The notes beneath the pieces are model-generated. The model saw nothing but the letters and a program-made list of their open reading frames with translations, was not told where the DNA came from and ran no database searches. A program made the position numbers and the translations under genes. A DNA stretch of 64,000 nt, taken from assembly GCA_016713085.1 (NCBI GenBank), contig JADJPV010000001.1, positions 186,001 to 250,000 on the forward strand, written 5' to 3'. This DNA is from Chitinophagaceae bacterium (GTDB lineage: Bacteria > Bacteroidota > Bacteroidia > Chitinophagales > Chitinophagaceae). Shown here one piece after another: positions 63,531 to 64,000 of the stretch (the first letter of the stretch is position 1; each line of letters begins with the position of its first letter).

Positions 63531-64000
63531 ATGATAAGAGCTATCGCTGCAATCCTTTGCTTTTTTTCACTCATCCAATCTTCAACTGCGCAGGTTCCGG
63601 TAACACGTTACGAAACATCAAAAGGAAAAGAGTCCGTTACTTATTGGGAAGCAATCCAGGCATACAAACAGTTAGATAAATTCTCTCCTCTTGTAACCAT
63701 GCTTACCATGGGGCCAACCGATGCCAATGAACCATTGCATCTTGTATTGGTGAGCAGTGATAAAACCTTCAACCCGCAGCAATGGCAGCAAAAGAATAAA
63801 ATTGTTCTGCTCATCAACAATGGCATTCATCCCGGCGAACCGGATGGCATTGATGCAAGCATTGGACTGGTGAAAGATATTGTAACAGGAAAAAAGCAAC
63901 TGCCTGCCAATGTTGTGCTTGCTATTATTCCGGTCTATAATATTGGCGGGAGTTTAAACCGCTCTGTTAATTACCGTATTGATCAGAACGGGCCAACAGA
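63531..64000 (+). CDS. M14-family zinc carboxypeptidase, N-terminal part (cut by the window edge)
   Basis: Exported metallopeptidase; my reading from the ATG at 63531 stays open to the last base (about 156 residues). Signal peptide MIRAIAAILCFFSLIQSSTA. The zinc-binding His and Glu are in LLINNGIHPGEPDGIDASIG (H-x-x-E, about 104-107), preceded by the family's SPLVTMLTMGPTDANEPLHL strands. The Arg/third zinc ligand region lies beyond the window. Related Bacteroidota proteins are large (500 residues or more), so most of the gene is missing here. Confidence 0.88.
   Translation, partial: MIRAIAAILCFFSLIQSSTAQVPVTRYETSKGKESVTYWEAIQAYKQLDKFSPLVTMLTMGPTDANEPLHLVLVSSDKTFNPQQWQQKNKIVLLINNGIHPGEPDGIDASIGLVKDIVTGKKQLPANVVLAIIPVYNIGGSLNRSVNYRIDQNGPT

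Noticed and set aside
1..64000. CRISPR array or intact insertion sequence
   Set aside because: No regularly spaced direct repeats and no transposase-like reading frame were seen; only the recombinase remnant near 44.5 kb.

Overview
The window looks like a Bacteroidota chromosome, most likely Chitinophagaceae or a close relative. The evidence is three SusC/SusD-type outer-membrane glycan systems, lipoproteins of the Cys-Lys-Lys type, TAnnTTTG-like -7 promoter boxes, a secreted protease with a type IX secretion C-terminal signal, and a fused alpha/beta 2-oxoacid dehydrogenase E1. It falls into an accessory glycan-foraging half (1 to about 44.2 kb) and a conserved housekeeping half (about 44.9 to 64 kb). 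A tRNA gene with a decayed recombinase fragment beside it sits at the junction.

Left edge (1-5.1 kb): an ECF sigma factor, a FecR-type anti-sigma factor and an STN-domain SusC receptor form a trans-envelope signalling module. The SusC gene runs off the window. A 45-residue scrap of a phosphoglucosamine mutase follows.

Locus A (5.6-22.1 kb) is the most novel part. It holds a sugar MFS transporter, a GH109 N-acetylgalactosaminidase-like enzyme, an N-acetylhexosamine 1-kinase-like kinase and a LacI regulator. It also holds a DUF5009/HGSNAT-like membrane acetyltransferase, two DUF4832-family proteins, a PKD plus CBM9-like lipoprotein, an aldose epimerase and a SusC/SusD pair. Seven copies of a CAARCGYTTG-type palindrome lie in front of every transcription unit, so the block reads as one LacI regulon. 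My hypothesis is that it handles a glycan carrying partly de-N-acetylated hexosamines: acetylate in the periplasm, cleave, import, phosphorylate.

Locus B (22.9-44.2 kb) is a long operon for sialylated glycans. It encodes SusC, SusD, N-acetylneuraminate lyase, a NanM-like mutarotase, an MFS transporter, an AGE-type epimerase, a DMT permease, a sialate O-acetylesterase, a GH33 sialidase, an SGNH-GH20 fusion, a GH35 beta-galactosidase and a GH20 hexosaminidase. A divergent FadR-type GntR regulator sits at the head, and two matching 19-bp palindromes mark its likely operators.

Right half: a fasciclin lipoprotein, fused E1, FAH-family protein, pth, rplY, prs, radC, a Dabb protein, ssb, mnmA, an N-terminally truncated lipoprotein gene, a subtilase, an RsmB-like methyltransferase, sucB, sucA, rpsT and the start of an M14 peptidase. 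Two of these genes carry in-frame copies of a small palindromic repeat whose arms vary but stay complementary.

Caveat: at least twelve genes are interrupted by apparent one-base indels, nearly all deletions in short homopolymers. All would be intact with one or two bases restored, so I read them as sequencing errors and give full corrected spans.
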